Of a stretch of DNA of 14,140 nt, positions 1-7,746 are shown piece after piece. Position 1 is the stretch's first letter. Every line of letters starts with the position of its first letter. Under the pieces are notes generated by a model that ran no database searches, was not told where the DNA came from, and saw only the letters and a list, made by a program, of their open reading frames with translations. This DNA comes from Cyanobacteria bacterium UBA11370 (GTDB lineage Bacteria; Cyanobacteriota; Cyanobacteriia; Cyanobacteriales; Coleofasciculaceae), in the NCBI GenBank assembly GCA_003486645.1, contig DNGI01000072.1, positions 1,039 through 15,178 on the forward strand, in the 5' to 3' direction. Position numbers and translations under genes: made by a program.

Positions 1-17
1 AACAAACAACAAACAAC
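1..17. repeat. Heptamer tandem repeat, AACAAAC unit
   Basis: The window opens with two full AACAAAC units and a partial third, ending at the stop codon of the receptor gene. In the minus-strand transcript this reads as a GUUUGUU tract directly after the stop. It is the complement-type partner of the TTGGTTG tract at 5029-5047 on the start side of the same gene. The tract may continue beyond the left edge. Confidence 0.7.
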
Positions 18-3000
18 TATTCAACCTTAAACTGACCGACACTCGCTTGGAGATTTTGCGCCATTGCCAGTAGTTCCTTAAAGGATGTCGTCATGTTGAC
101 AGAATCCTCTGAAGTTTTATTGGCGATCGCTGCTACTTCTGTCATGGTTTGGGTGACGGATTGGAATTCGTGGGTTTGTAGCTGGGTAGATTGGGTAATT
201 CCGGCGACGAGTTCGCTAATTTTGGTCGTTGCTTCCACGATCGCATTCAGCGTTTGGCGGGTATCTGTCACCAGATTCGTCCCTTGGGCAACTTGTTGAA
301 TCCCGGTTTCCATTGCTGTTGAAACTTCGGCTGTACCTTGTTGGATTTCTTGCACGAGTTGCTCAATTTCGCTCGTTGCTTCAGCAGATTGACGGGCTAG
401 AGAACGCACTTCATCCGCAACCACTACGAAACCACGTCCATACTCACCCGCCCTGGTGGCTTCAATGGAGGCATTCAGAGCTAAGAGTTGGGTTTGTGTG
501 GTAAAATTACTAATCAGATTAACCACCCTGGAGACTTTTTGCGTTGATTCGCTTAGGCGTTTGATCCGCTTGCTGGTTTCTGCCACGGTTTCCCGGATAT
601 CCAGAATTCCTTCTACAGTCCGGTTCATCGCGGAATCCCCGTGTTGAACTGTTTGGTTCGCTTGTTGAACGGCAGCTTCTACCTGTTGAGCGCTGGTTTC
701 CACCGCTTTGGTCGAATTTGCCATTCCCTGAATTTGCTCTAGCGCAAGGCTAAGGGTGCGGAATTGCTGTTCGGCTTGGTTGGCAAGGGTGGTAATCGAG
801 AATTCGCTTTCTTGGGAGGTTTGAGCCACTTTCCCGGATGATTCTTGGACTTGCATGACCAGTTTTCGCAGGCTTTGCAAGGTGTTATTGTAAGCATCGG
901 CAACCGTACCCACAACATCTTCCGTAAGGGGGGCGCGGACGGTGAGATCCCCTTTTAGGGCGGGTTGGACGGCGGCGAGTAACTCCATTACCCCGTGTTG
1001 TAAGGCTTCTTTATCCGCTTTATTCTGTTGGGCAGCTTGTGCTAACTGTTGAGACTGCTGTTGGATTTGTTCAAAGGACTCTACCTGTTGCAGGACGATT
1101 CCTAATTGGGTGGCAACTTGCACTAACAATTGTATTTCGCCTTCATCCCAGGTACGGGGTTCGGTGTGTTGGTAAACCGCGAGTAAACCCCAAAGTTGGT
1201 CGCCTTTAAATAGGGGCGCAATCATATAGGATTTGATACCCCACTGTTCTAACAGTTCTAGCTCGAAGGTGAGATCGCTAGCTTGGGTAATGTCACTCAC
1301 CGCACTGGTTTCATTCTTGCGATAAATACCACCCTGAGTTTCCTTCAAGATCGGATCAGTAACCTGTGCTAATTCCGTACCCGCAATCTTCATTAACGCA
1401 CCCGCCACATCTTCAATGGTAAATTCCCCACTCCAATCCGAATTAAAGCGATAAACCGCGACGCGATCGCTGTTGAATAGTCGGCGCAAGTCTTGAGTTG
1501 TCGCCCGGAAGAGGGGTTCAGGGTTGAGGGTGCCCAGTTGTAGACGTTCTCCAATGCGCTGCCCGGTTTTGTAGAGTAAGTTAATGAAGTTGGTTTCCCG
1601 TTCAACCAGCTTACTTAATTGGTCAGACTGCTGTTGCACCCGTTCCACGTACTTAACGATTTGCAGTGCTGCACTGACTTGTAAGGCAATCTGTTCCACC
1701 GCCAGAATCTCCGCCTCTTCCCAATGGCGGGGACCATCATTCTGATAAACACAGAGAATACCCCACAACTGGTCATAAATAAAGATGGGCGCAAGCAAAT
1801 AGGCGCGGATTTCAAATTGCTCCAAAATGTCAACGTGACACTGGGAGTGACCAATGGTATAGATATCATCCACCGCAAAGCTTTCTTTCTTAGCATACCG
1901 ACCGCCTTGGGTCTCTTGTAAGTGAGTATCTGCCCAAACGGTTTTAATATCGGGTCCGACTAACTGCACCCATCCCTTACCGACGGATTCAGCCACAAAC
2001 GTACCACTCCAATCGGACTCGAAGCGATAAATAGCAGTGCGATCGCACTTCAGCAACTGTCGCAGGTCTTGGGTGGTGGTGCGGAAGATACTGGTCTCAT
2101 CTAACGATTGGAGGATCTTCGTAGAGATTTTAGCAACCGTCTTATCTCGTTCAGAGGTTTGAGTCAGTTGGCTAGATTGCTCTTGTAATTGCTCTAAATA
2201 TTCGGCTTGCTCTAACGCTACCCCAAATTGAGCAGCAATCTGCTGGGTAAACTGAATCTCCGTTTGTTCCCACTGACGCGGACCACTACATTGGTGAATG
2301 CAGAGTAATCCCCATAATTCAGTCCCTTTAACCAGTGGTACAACTAAATTGGCTCGCACTTGGAATTGTTCGAGGATGGCAATGTGACACTCCAAAAGAT
2401 TCGCCTGGTAAATATCATTAGCGACAAAGTAGCGCCCTTGCTGATAATAGTCGGCGTGCTTCTGACCAAAGCAATGGTCACGAATCTTAACGATCATGGC
2501 TGAGGTATAGTCTTGCACTACACTCTCGGCGACAAATTCTCCCTCACTAAAACTAGAGTTGGGGAAAAAGCGAAATACACCCACTCGATCCGCTTTAAGC
2601 AACTGTCGAATTTCCCGCACAGTAGTCTTGAAAATCGTATCTACATCTAGAGATTTGCGGATCTTCGCCAGAATATTAACAGCAGCGCGATCCAGTTCGG
2701 CAGTTCTAGCAATTTGAGTCGATTGTTCCTGCAATTGCTTGAGATACTGTGCCTGTTGAAGCGCTACTCCCAATTGTGCGCCAATTTGAGTAAGTACCTT
2801 CACTTCACTCTCTTCCCAGTGTCGGGAATCGCTGTGTTGAAACGCACTGAGTAAACCCCACAGTTTTGTACCTTGGAAAATAGATACCACCATGCAGGCT
2901 TTAACCCCAAAGTACTCTAATGCTTCCACATGGCACTCCGTTAAACCACCGTTGTAAACATCATCGACAACTAAAGGTTCATTATTGCGGAAGCGACCGC

Positions 3001-4996
3001 CTTGATGTTCATTGAGATAAGGATCTTCCCAACCACTACCTACCAATTTTGGCCATCCCCCCGTTTCCGATTCACACACAAAATCACCGAAATAATCACT
3101 CCGGAATTTGTAAATTGTGACTCGTTCAACATTAAGAAGTTTACGAACTTCCTGAGTGGTGGTTTCAAAAATCTTATCAAGATCAAACGTTTGACGAATC
3201 CGGTCAACCACTTTAGCCAGCGATCGCTCTAATTGAGCTTCTTTAGCGCGTTGTTCGGATTGAGTTTGAATCTGGCTGAGGTATTCAGCTTGTTGCAAGG
3301 CAACTCCCACTTGACCCGCCACTTGCTTAAGCAAATTGACTTCATACTCTTCCCAATGCCGTACACCACTATGTTGAAAAGCACTCAGTAATCCCCAGAG
3401 TTTCGTCCCTTGAAAAATGGCAACAACGGCGCAGGATTTAACCCCAAATGATTCTAATGCTTCTACATGACACTCCGTTAGATTCCCGTTGTAAACATCA
3501 TCGACAACTAAGGATTCATTATTGCGGAAGCGACCACCTTGGTGTTCGTTCAGATAGGGGTCTTCCCAACCACTCCCGACTAATTGATTCCATCCTCCCG
3601 TGTCAGATTCATAAACAAAGTCACCGAAATAATCGTCCCGGAACTTGTAGATTGTGACGCGTTCAACATCGAGAAGTTTACGAACTTCTTTGACAGTGGT
3701 TTTGAAAATAGTTTCAATGTCTGAAGATTGGCGAATTCGTTCAATCGTGCGCGTCGCTAATCGCTCCAACTCGGCACTTTTACTCACTTGATCCGCCCGA
3801 CCTTGGAGTTTTTGTAAGTAGTCCGCTTGTTGAAGAGCAACCCCAAACTGGCGACCAACCAGTGCTAATAAGCTAACTTCTTCAGGTTCCCAATGACGAG
3901 GACCAGAATTCTGAAAGGCTGCCAATAATCCCCACAATTTTTCCCCTTCAAAAATGGGAGCGATGGCATAAGCCTTTGCCTCAAATTGCTCTAACAAATC
4001 AATATGGCAACTGGTCAGACCTGCGGTGTAAATGTTATCAATTGCCGAGGTTTCTTCATTGCGATACCGACCGCCTTGAGTTTCTTGTAAATAGGTATCC
4101 GCCCAGACTTTTTTAATATCTGGCCCTACTAAAGGTACCCAATCTGGACCTACGGATTCGGCAATATAATCGCCACTCCAATCGGGATTAAAGCGATAAA
4201 CAGCGACGCGATCGCAATTGAGTTGTTGCCGAATCTCGCGGGTTGCACTACTAAAAACACTGGGAACATCGAGAGAGTAGAGAATATTTTTGAGAACTTT
4301 CGCCGCCACTTTGCCAACAACTTTAGTTTTTTCGGCTTGTTGTTGTTCTTGAACACGAAATTGTGCGGGCTGGAGATTGAGTGCCAGTTCCGTTGTAATG
4401 TGATAGAGCAGGTTAATTTCGGCTTCCTGCCATGTTCTTGAATTAATACATTGTTGTACAACCAGCAATCCCCATCCTTTATTCGCAACAATAATTGGTA
4501 AGCTTAAGCTGGCTTTAACTTGAAAACGTTTGAACAATTGGAGTTGATAGGGACTGGATGTGCCTTGGTAGAGATGATCGAGAGCGATCGCGTGTTGCTG
4601 ATAGTAATCGCTCTGATTCTCCGCCCCAAATGCCATAATGGGTAGCAATTCTCCCAAAGCTGGGGTATAGCCTGTTACTAGGGATTCAGCTAATACGACT
4701 CCTTGGAGTTCATTTTGAAAGCGATAGATCAGTACTCGGTCTGCTTTTAAATGTTCGCGCACCTCTGTGACGGCAATTTCTAAAAGCGCATCAACGTTTT
4801 CAAAATTTGAGGTACGGCGCATCCGATTAGCAACACCTAATAACCACTGCCGTTCGCGTTTGAAGTGTTGTTCAATATCAGGAATGGGATTAGTTTTGAG
4901 GGCAACTGATGAAGCTTCACCATTAATTTTAGGCAGTGACGGATTAACTTCTGATTCAGTGGTAACTGCTAATTTTGTTTGTTCGAGTTCTTGCAT
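17..4996 (-). CDS. pixJ: Soluble multi-GAF cyanobacteriochrome methyl-accepting phototaxis receptor (PixJ/PtxD type)
   Basis: Probable light receptor that controls a CheA kinase through CheW. Seven GAF domains lie at about residues 68-208, 247-393, 430-571, 609-750, 785-932, 968-1115 and 1155-1306. A HAMP-like segment follows at about 1333-1388, then a chemoreceptor signalling domain whose hairpin tip ([20 protein letters not shown]) sits near 1503-1530. The bilin-anchoring Cys-His pair is present in GAF2 (C330), GAF3 (C509), GAF4 (C688), GAF5 (C870) and GAF6 (C1053). GAF5 also has a DXCF motif, D840-H841-C842-F843. GAF2 and GAF6 carry the [13 protein letters not shown] signature of red/green cyanobacteriochromes. 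GAF1 has Tyr-Gln and GAF7 Phe-Glu where Cys-His should be. No transmembrane segment is visible, unlike Synechocystis PixJ1 but like Nostoc PtxD. No CheR-tethering pentapeptide is seen at the C-terminus. The ATG is the only good start, and the Shine-Dalgarno match is weak. The symbol is assigned by domain architecture, not by proven orthology. Confidence 0.93.
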   Translation of the reverse strand: MQELEQTKLAVTTESEVNPSLPKINGEASSVALKTNPIPDIEQHFKRERQWLLGVANRMRRTSNFENVDALLEIAVTEVREHLKADRVLIYRFQNELQGVVLAESLVTGYTPALGELLPIMAFGAENQSDYYQQHAIALDHLYQGTSSPYQLQLFKRFQVKASLSLPIIVANKGWGLLVVQQCINSRTWQEAEINLLYHITTELALNLQPAQFRVQEQQQAEKTKVVGKVAAKVLKNILYSLDVPSVFSSATREIRQQLNCDRVAVYRFNPDWSGDYIAESVGPDWVPLVGPDIKKVWADTYLQETQGGRYRNEETSAIDNIYTAGLTSCHIDLLEQFEAKAYAIAPIFEGEKLWGLLAAFQNSGPRHWEPEEVSLLALVGRQFGVALQQADYLQKLQGRADQVSKSAELERLATRTIERIRQSSDIETIFKTTVKEVRKLLDVERVTIYKFRDDYFGDFVYESDTGGWNQLVGSGWEDPYLNEHQGGRFRNNESLVVDDVYNGNLTECHVEALESFGVKSCAVVAIFQGTKLWGLLSAFQHSGVRHWEEYEVNLLKQVAGQVGVALQQAEYLSQIQTQSEQRAKEAQLERSLAKVVDRIRQTFDLDKIFETTTQEVRKLLNVERVTIYKFRSDYFGDFVCESETGGWPKLVGSGWEDPYLNEHQGGRFRNNEPLVVDDVYNGGLTECHVEALEYFGVKACMVVSIFQGTKLWGLLSAFQHSDSRHWEESEVKVLTQIGAQLGVALQQAQYLKQLQEQSTQIARTAELDRAAVNILAKIRKSLDVDTIFKTTVREIRQLLKADRVGVFRFFPNSSFSEGEFVAESVVQDYTSAMIVKIRDHCFGQKHADYYQQGRYFVANDIYQANLLECHIAILEQFQVRANLVVPLVKGTELWGLLCIHQCSGPRQWEQTEIQFTQQIAAQFGVALEQAEYLEQLQEQSSQLTQTSERDKTVAKISTKILQSLDETSIFRTTTQDLRQLLKCDRTAIYRFESDWSGTFVAESVGKGWVQLVGPDIKTVWADTHLQETQGGRYAKKESFAVDDIYTIGHSQCHVDILEQFEIRAYLLAPIFIYDQLWGILCVYQNDGPRHWEEAEILAVEQIALQVSAALQIVKYVERVQQQSDQLSKLVERETNFINLLYKTGQRIGERLQLGTLNPEPLFRATTQDLRRLFNSDRVAVYRFNSDWSGEFTIEDVAGALMKIAGTELAQVTDPILKETQGGIYRKNETSAVSDITQASDLTFELELLEQWGIKSYMIAPLFKGDQLWGLLAVYQHTEPRTWDEGEIQLLVQVATQLGIVLQQVESFEQIQQQSQQLAQAAQQNKADKEALQHGVMELLAAVQPALKGDLTVRAPLTEDVVGTVADAYNNTLQSLRKLVMQVQESSGKVAQTSQESEFSITTLANQAEQQFRTLSLALEQIQGMANSTKAVETSAQQVEAAVQQANQTVQHGDSAMNRTVEGILDIRETVAETSKRIKRLSESTQKVSRVVNLISNFTTQTQLLALNASIEATRAGEYGRGFVVVADEVRSLARQSAEATSEIEQLVQEIQQGTAEVSTAMETGIQQVAQGTNLVTDTRQTLNAIVEATTKISELVAGITQSTQLQTHEFQSVTQTMTEVAAIANKTSEDSVNMTTSFKELLAMAQNLQASVGQFKVE
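2747..3709 (-). repeat. Tandem duplication of a GAF-encoding segment (GAF3 and GAF4 of the receptor)
   Basis: The segments encoding GAF3 (about 3284-3709) and GAF4 (about 2747-3172) give proteins that match at roughly 80% of positions by eye, far above any other pair in the array. Both share [18 protein letters not shown] and the [10 protein letters not shown] chromophore motif, and the DNA between 2881-3100 and 3421-3640 is visibly alike. This looks like a fairly recent in-frame duplication. Confidence 0.85.
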
Positions 4997-5028
4997 GATG
5001 GGATTGTCTAGTCCTTAGAAATTTTGAT

Positions 5029-5071
5029 GTTGGTTGTTGGTTGTTGGTCAGTTAAAAAACAACAGACAACC
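5029..5071 (-). repeat. Heptamer tract and intercistronic hairpin between cheW and the receptor gene
   Basis: The 87-bp spacer holds a TTGGTTG tract (5029-5047) and a complementary AC-rich tract (5058-5071). In the minus-strand RNA, GGUUGU-CU-GUUGUU pairs with AACAAC-CA-ACAACC, giving two 6-bp helices around a 2x2 internal loop with a 12-nt apical loop (hairpin 5032-5071). The paired arms are followed by the receptor start region, not a long U-run. A processing or translation-attenuating element is therefore as likely as a terminator. Confidence 0.6.
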
Positions 5072-5083
5072 GAAAAATAACCC

Positions 5084-5716
5084 TTACTTGGTAACAGTTA
5101 AAGGTAGAGTGGTAGATGGTTTCTCACTACTTCCTCCCCGATAGATTTGCCATAAGGGACACTGGGCGATGGCATGAACATCCAAAACCGTACTATTTTC
5201 CCCTGGTAAAGACCCTAGAATAAATGGCAAAAGTCGAGGTGGAAATAAGCCTGGGGCGGCGGGTTGAAGTTGGTGCAAATCGTGTAATTCGATGTCATTA
5301 ACGTGCTGCACAACTAAACCTAGAGACTGTTGATTATGGGGTGTTAGTTTATCGTCTACCGCACTCTCCACTCCCCATTCCTGACTCCCCATTCCCTGAA
5401 GTTGATGATTCACTTGAATCACCATAGCCATTGGAGAAAAAGACCCTTGTAAGGATAGAGAAGGATAGCCCATGAGATGATTAAGATCGATCAACCACAG
5501 CATTTCTCCCCGCCAGTTGCAGATGCCTAAAACGCAAGTTGGCATTTCGGGAACGGGTAGAATTTCGCCACCATTCACCCTAATAATTTCAGCAATTTGC
5601 TCTAAGGGAAGTAGGGCAGTATCTTTTGAACCTAGGGGAAAGCGGAGTAACCGTTCTCCAGTTTCGGGAGGGAGTGGTTCTAAACTTAGGGGATCGAGAG
5701 TAATTAGTGAAGTCAT
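5084..5716 (-). CDS. cheW: CheW-like adaptor protein (PixI/PilI type)
   Basis: Scaffold expected to couple the downstream receptor to a CheA-type kinase in the cytoplasm. A CheW fold is visible: LLRFPLGSKDTALLPLEQIAEIIRV near the N-terminus, the hallmark VLGICNWRGEMLWLIDL in the middle, and SLGLVVQHVNDI followed by the C-terminal strands. At 210 residues it is longer than a typical CheW of about 150-180. The extra length comes partly from a loop near residues 104-130 that is encoded by short imperfect repeats. The gene lies 87 bp before the receptor gene and 137 bp after the unknown 433-residue gene, all on one strand, so a shared operon is likely. The upstream sequence is a heptamer tract with no clear Shine-Dalgarno site. 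The CheW assignment is firm, while the name within the Pix/Ptx set is inferred from context. Confidence 0.92.
   Translation of the reverse strand: MTSLITLDPLSLEPLPPETGERLLRFPLGSKDTALLPLEQIAEIIRVNGGEILPVPEMPTCVLGICNWRGEMLWLIDLNHLMGYPSLSLQGSFSPMAMVIQVNHQLQGMGSQEWGVESAVDDKLTPHNQQSLGLVVQHVNDIELHDLHQLQPAAPGLFPPRLLPFILGSLPGENSTVLDVHAIAQCPLWQIYRGGSSEKPSTTLPLTVTK
5371..5399. repeat. Imperfect 14/15-bp tandem repeat inside cheW
   Basis: CTCCCCATTCCTGA (5371-5384) is followed directly by CTCCCCATTCCCTGA (5385-5399). Sequences of the ACTCCCCATTCC type are familiar as intergenic short repeats in cyanobacteria. Here the run is read in frame and encodes part of the extra loop around residue 109 of the CheW protein. 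Confidence 0.7.
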
Positions 5717-5853
5717 TGGTTGGTGGTTCTTGTTTGTTAATTGTTAGGGGTTGGTTATTGGTTGTTGGTTGTCAGTTTTTGGCAATTCTAAAAAATAACA
5801 ATTAATAAATCCGCATGAATAACAGCTAAAAGCTTTGATCTATAATTGTTAAT
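5717..5853 (-). repeat. Spacer with heptamer-like tracts and alternative AT-rich hairpins
   Basis: This spacer between the 433-residue gene and cheW contains degenerate TTGGTTG units (about 5717-5774). It also has a perfect 10-bp inverted repeat, TTAATTGTTA at 5737-5746 and TAACAATTAA at 5796-5805. A third copy, TAATTGTTA at 5843-5851, could pair with the same 5796-5804 arm. Two mutually exclusive stems are therefore possible in the RNA. They are AT-rich and may be weak. No promoter is clear. Confidence 0.45.
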
Positions 5854-7155
5854 TCAAGTGCTGTCTTCGTCTAATTGAACTCTGAGACTATTCAACTCTT
5901 GTTCGAGTTGAACCAGTTTATTATTCAGCCTTGTTATCTCGTTTTCGAGTTGATCAGAATTGGGAGAGTCTTCTGTTAGTAAGGGCGGTTCAAAGGTTAA
6001 TTGATTTAGCTTAGTAGTAATTAATCTATCTTTTTCTTGTCCATCTTCCGTTGGTACTAGGAAGCGATCGCGTTGTTTTAAGAAAGCTTCCTGTAACCCC
6101 TTTGTGTAAGGCTGCAACAGCGTTTTTTGAGAGGGTGTCAAGCGAGAAATAATTTCTTCAGTTAAGAGTTGATTCCATAGTTCTGTCATTTCCCATTTTA
6201 CCTGTACCCCCGGAAGAACCATGACACATAAATCAACTAATTCTGATTCAATTGGAGCCATATTTTCTTCTAAAAAACATAGCCATAGATAAGCTTGAAA
6301 CATTTCTAGGTCACGTAGGCAAGAGTGGGTAATTTCTAGATTAATTAGCTTCCCGCGACGACTGCAATGATTCGGAAGTAATTGAATGAGTCGGCGGTAA
6401 ACTATCTCGGCAATTTCTCTAGATGCAGGGAATATTTGTTCGACTAAGGTAAAGGCAGGAGAGCTAATTTGATGCTTGGCAGCTGCCATGCAAACTCTTT
6501 GCCACGGGAGAGCAACTTGTTCTTCGATAAACTTAAAGTAAGGCTGAATAAAAGCTTTCTCAAATGGCGTTAGTTTGTAGGACAATAACTGGTTACTAAA
6601 GTTTAAGAATGTGGTAATAAATCCCAGAGTACGCCAGTCTTTTGAAACGATATGTTGGTGTTGAAATTCTAGTAATATCGGTTGAATTGCGATCGCAATT
6701 TCTTCAATAGAGGGCATTCCCCAAGCTGATCGGGTTAGTATTTCTCTGGGTGAATAAGAAGTCTCTTGAGACGTTGTTGCTGCTAATATAGCTTGTTCTT
6801 CAGGAACAGTTGAGGATGACTGCTGATAAATTTCTAGTAACTTTAGATAAATCAGACAGGCAAATTCAGTCAGTCGCCTCGCTTCGGATAAGTTCACAAT
6901 ATTTGGAATGTAAGCATACAGAACATTCGTTTGTATCCCTGCCATTTGGCATTTAATTGTTATTAAACGCTCGTGCAATTTAGCAACGGTTAAAGCTCGA
7001 CCTTCGGGAGAATTTGCCTTAACTAATTCTAGATAGGATTCGGGATTTTTTCCAACGGAAGGAAGAGGAGACAAGTTAGGTATGTAGCGTTCTGCCCAAA
7101 ATTTTATCAGGCGTTTTACGGTAGGGGTATTGATAGAATGAACAGTAACTAACAT
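5854..7155 (-). CDS. Unrecognised helical protein with C-terminal coiled coil, within the phototaxis cluster
   Basis: I do not recognise this 433-residue protein. It has no signal peptide or transmembrane segment and looks mostly alpha-helical, so it is probably cytoplasmic. The last part (about residues 398-430) has clear heptad character (LENEITRLNNKLVQLEQEL) and should form a coiled coil, suggesting oligomerisation or docking. A less ordered acidic stretch precedes it. The body contains no motif of a kinase, phosphatase, methyltransferase (CheR) or methylesterase (CheB). It sits between a CheY gene (132 bp upstream) and a CheW gene (137 bp downstream) on the same strand, where the Synechocystis pix operon has none. 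This points to a role linked to phototaxis signalling or pilus placement. The ATG at the 5' end fits the reading frame, and a distant AAAGGA is the only Shine-Dalgarno-like sequence. That it is a real gene is well supported by length and context, but its function is unknown. Confidence 0.85.
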   Translation of the reverse strand: MLVTVHSINTPTVKRLIKFWAERYIPNLSPLPSVGKNPESYLELVKANSPEGRALTVAKLHERLITIKCQMAGIQTNVLYAYIPNIVNLSEARRLTEFACLIYLKLLEIYQQSSSTVPEEQAILAATTSQETSYSPREILTRSAWGMPSIEEIAIAIQPILLEFQHQHIVSKDWRTLGFITTFLNFSNQLLSYKLTPFEKAFIQPYFKFIEEQVALPWQRVCMAAAKHQISSPAFTLVEQIFPASREIAEIVYRRLIQLLPNHCSRRGKLINLEITHSCLRDLEMFQAYLWLCFLEENMAPIESELVDLCVMVLPGVQVKWEMTELWNQLLTEEIISRLTPSQKTLLQPYTKGLQEAFLKQRDRFLVPTEDGQEKDRLITTKLNQLTFEPPLLTEDSPNSDQLENEITRLNNKLVQLEQELNSLRVQLDEDST

Positions 7156-7243
7156 AATTTTGTACTAACTTGATCCTTTATCTTAGGCATGGGAAAGTAG
7201 TTATTATTTATTAGTATTAGGTGTTTTTTTTGTTGATTGCAAA

Positions 7244-7285
7244 TACAAACAACAAACGACAAACAACTAACAACTAACAACAATT
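7244..7285. repeat. Heptamer tandem repeat after cheY (AACAAAC/AACTAAC)
   Basis: Six consecutive 7-bp units read TACAAAC, AACAAAC, GACAAAC, AACTAAC, AACTAAC and AACAATT, ending two bases from the cheY stop codon. The reverse complement (GTTAGTT, GTTTGTT) closely matches the tract upstream of the cheY start at 7660-7715, so the two arrays form an inverted pair around the gene. Confidence 0.8.
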
Positions 7286-7287
7286 AA

Positions 7288-7653
7288 CTAAACAGCCATT
7301 AATTGTTGGATGGTGTTCATTAATTCTTGTTGATTGACTGGCTTAGTAATATAAGCATCAGCTCCTAACATTGAACCCCAGAGTTTATCCGCATCAGTAC
7401 CTTTGGTTGAGCAAATTACAACTGGAATTCCTTGAGTAGTAGCATTAGTCTTAAGTTCTCGGCAAATCTCAAAACCACTTTGACCCGGTAAGATCACATC
7501 AAGAATCACTAAATCCGGTTTCTGTGATTTAAGTTTGAGTTGAGCCTCCTCACCATTACTAACACTAATTACTCTCATCCCTGCCTGTCTTAAATAACTG
7601 CTCAATACTTGAGTTTCTGTCAAACTATCTTCCACTAAAAGAACTGTCATCAT
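7288..7653 (-). CDS. CheY-like single-domain response regulator (PixH/PilH type)
   Basis: Stand-alone receiver domain of 121 residues, the usual CheY length, with no output domain. It is expected to take a phosphoryl group from the CheA-type kinase of this system and act as a diffusible output or phosphate sink in the cytoplasm. The active site is complete. E8 and D9 form the acidic pocket, D52 in VILDVILPG is the phospho-acceptor, S82 fits the switch Ser/Thr position, and K104 in the ITKP motif is the conserved lysine. It starts with two consecutive ATG codons and either could be used. The leader directly before them is a run of heptamer repeats with no Shine-Dalgarno site. The gene lies between a PatA-type regulator (93 bp upstream) and the unknown 433-residue gene. 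A PixH/PilH-like assignment rests on this order. Confidence 0.95.
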   Translation of the reverse strand: MMTVLLVEDSLTETQVLSSYLRQAGMRVISVSNGEEAQLKLKSQKPDLVILDVILPGQSGFEICRELKTNATTQGIPVVICSTKGTDADKLWGSMLGADAYITKPVNQQELMNTIQQLMAV

Positions 7654-7659
7654 AAGTTA

Positions 7660-7715
7660 TTGGTTGTTGGTTGTTGGTTGTTGGTTGTTGGTTGTTAGTT
7701 GTTGGTTGTTAGTTA
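7660..7715. repeat. Heptamer tandem repeat in the cheY leader (TTGGTTG, eight units)
   Basis: Eight back-to-back 7-bp units lie at 7660-7715: five exact TTGGTTG, then TTAGTTG, TTGGTTG and TTAGTTA. The tract begins six bases from the cheY start codon, so the immediate leader of the mRNA is a CAACCAA-type array. Variation in unit number between strains would change leader length in 7-nt steps. Confidence 0.9.
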
Positions 7716-7746
7716 AAACTTAATACAAAAAATAAAAAACAAACAA

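Noticed and set aside
1724..1921. Plus-strand ORF antisense to the receptor gene
   Set aside because: Antisense shadow of the repeated GAF sequence; similar antisense frames recur over other GAF copies.
4150..4491. 113-codon minus-strand ORF within the receptor gene
   Set aside because: Shifted-frame shadow of the GAF2-coding region, with no protein-like composition.
7660..7715. CRISPR-like array
   Set aside because: Units are 7 bp and directly adjacent with no unique spacers, and no cas genes are present.
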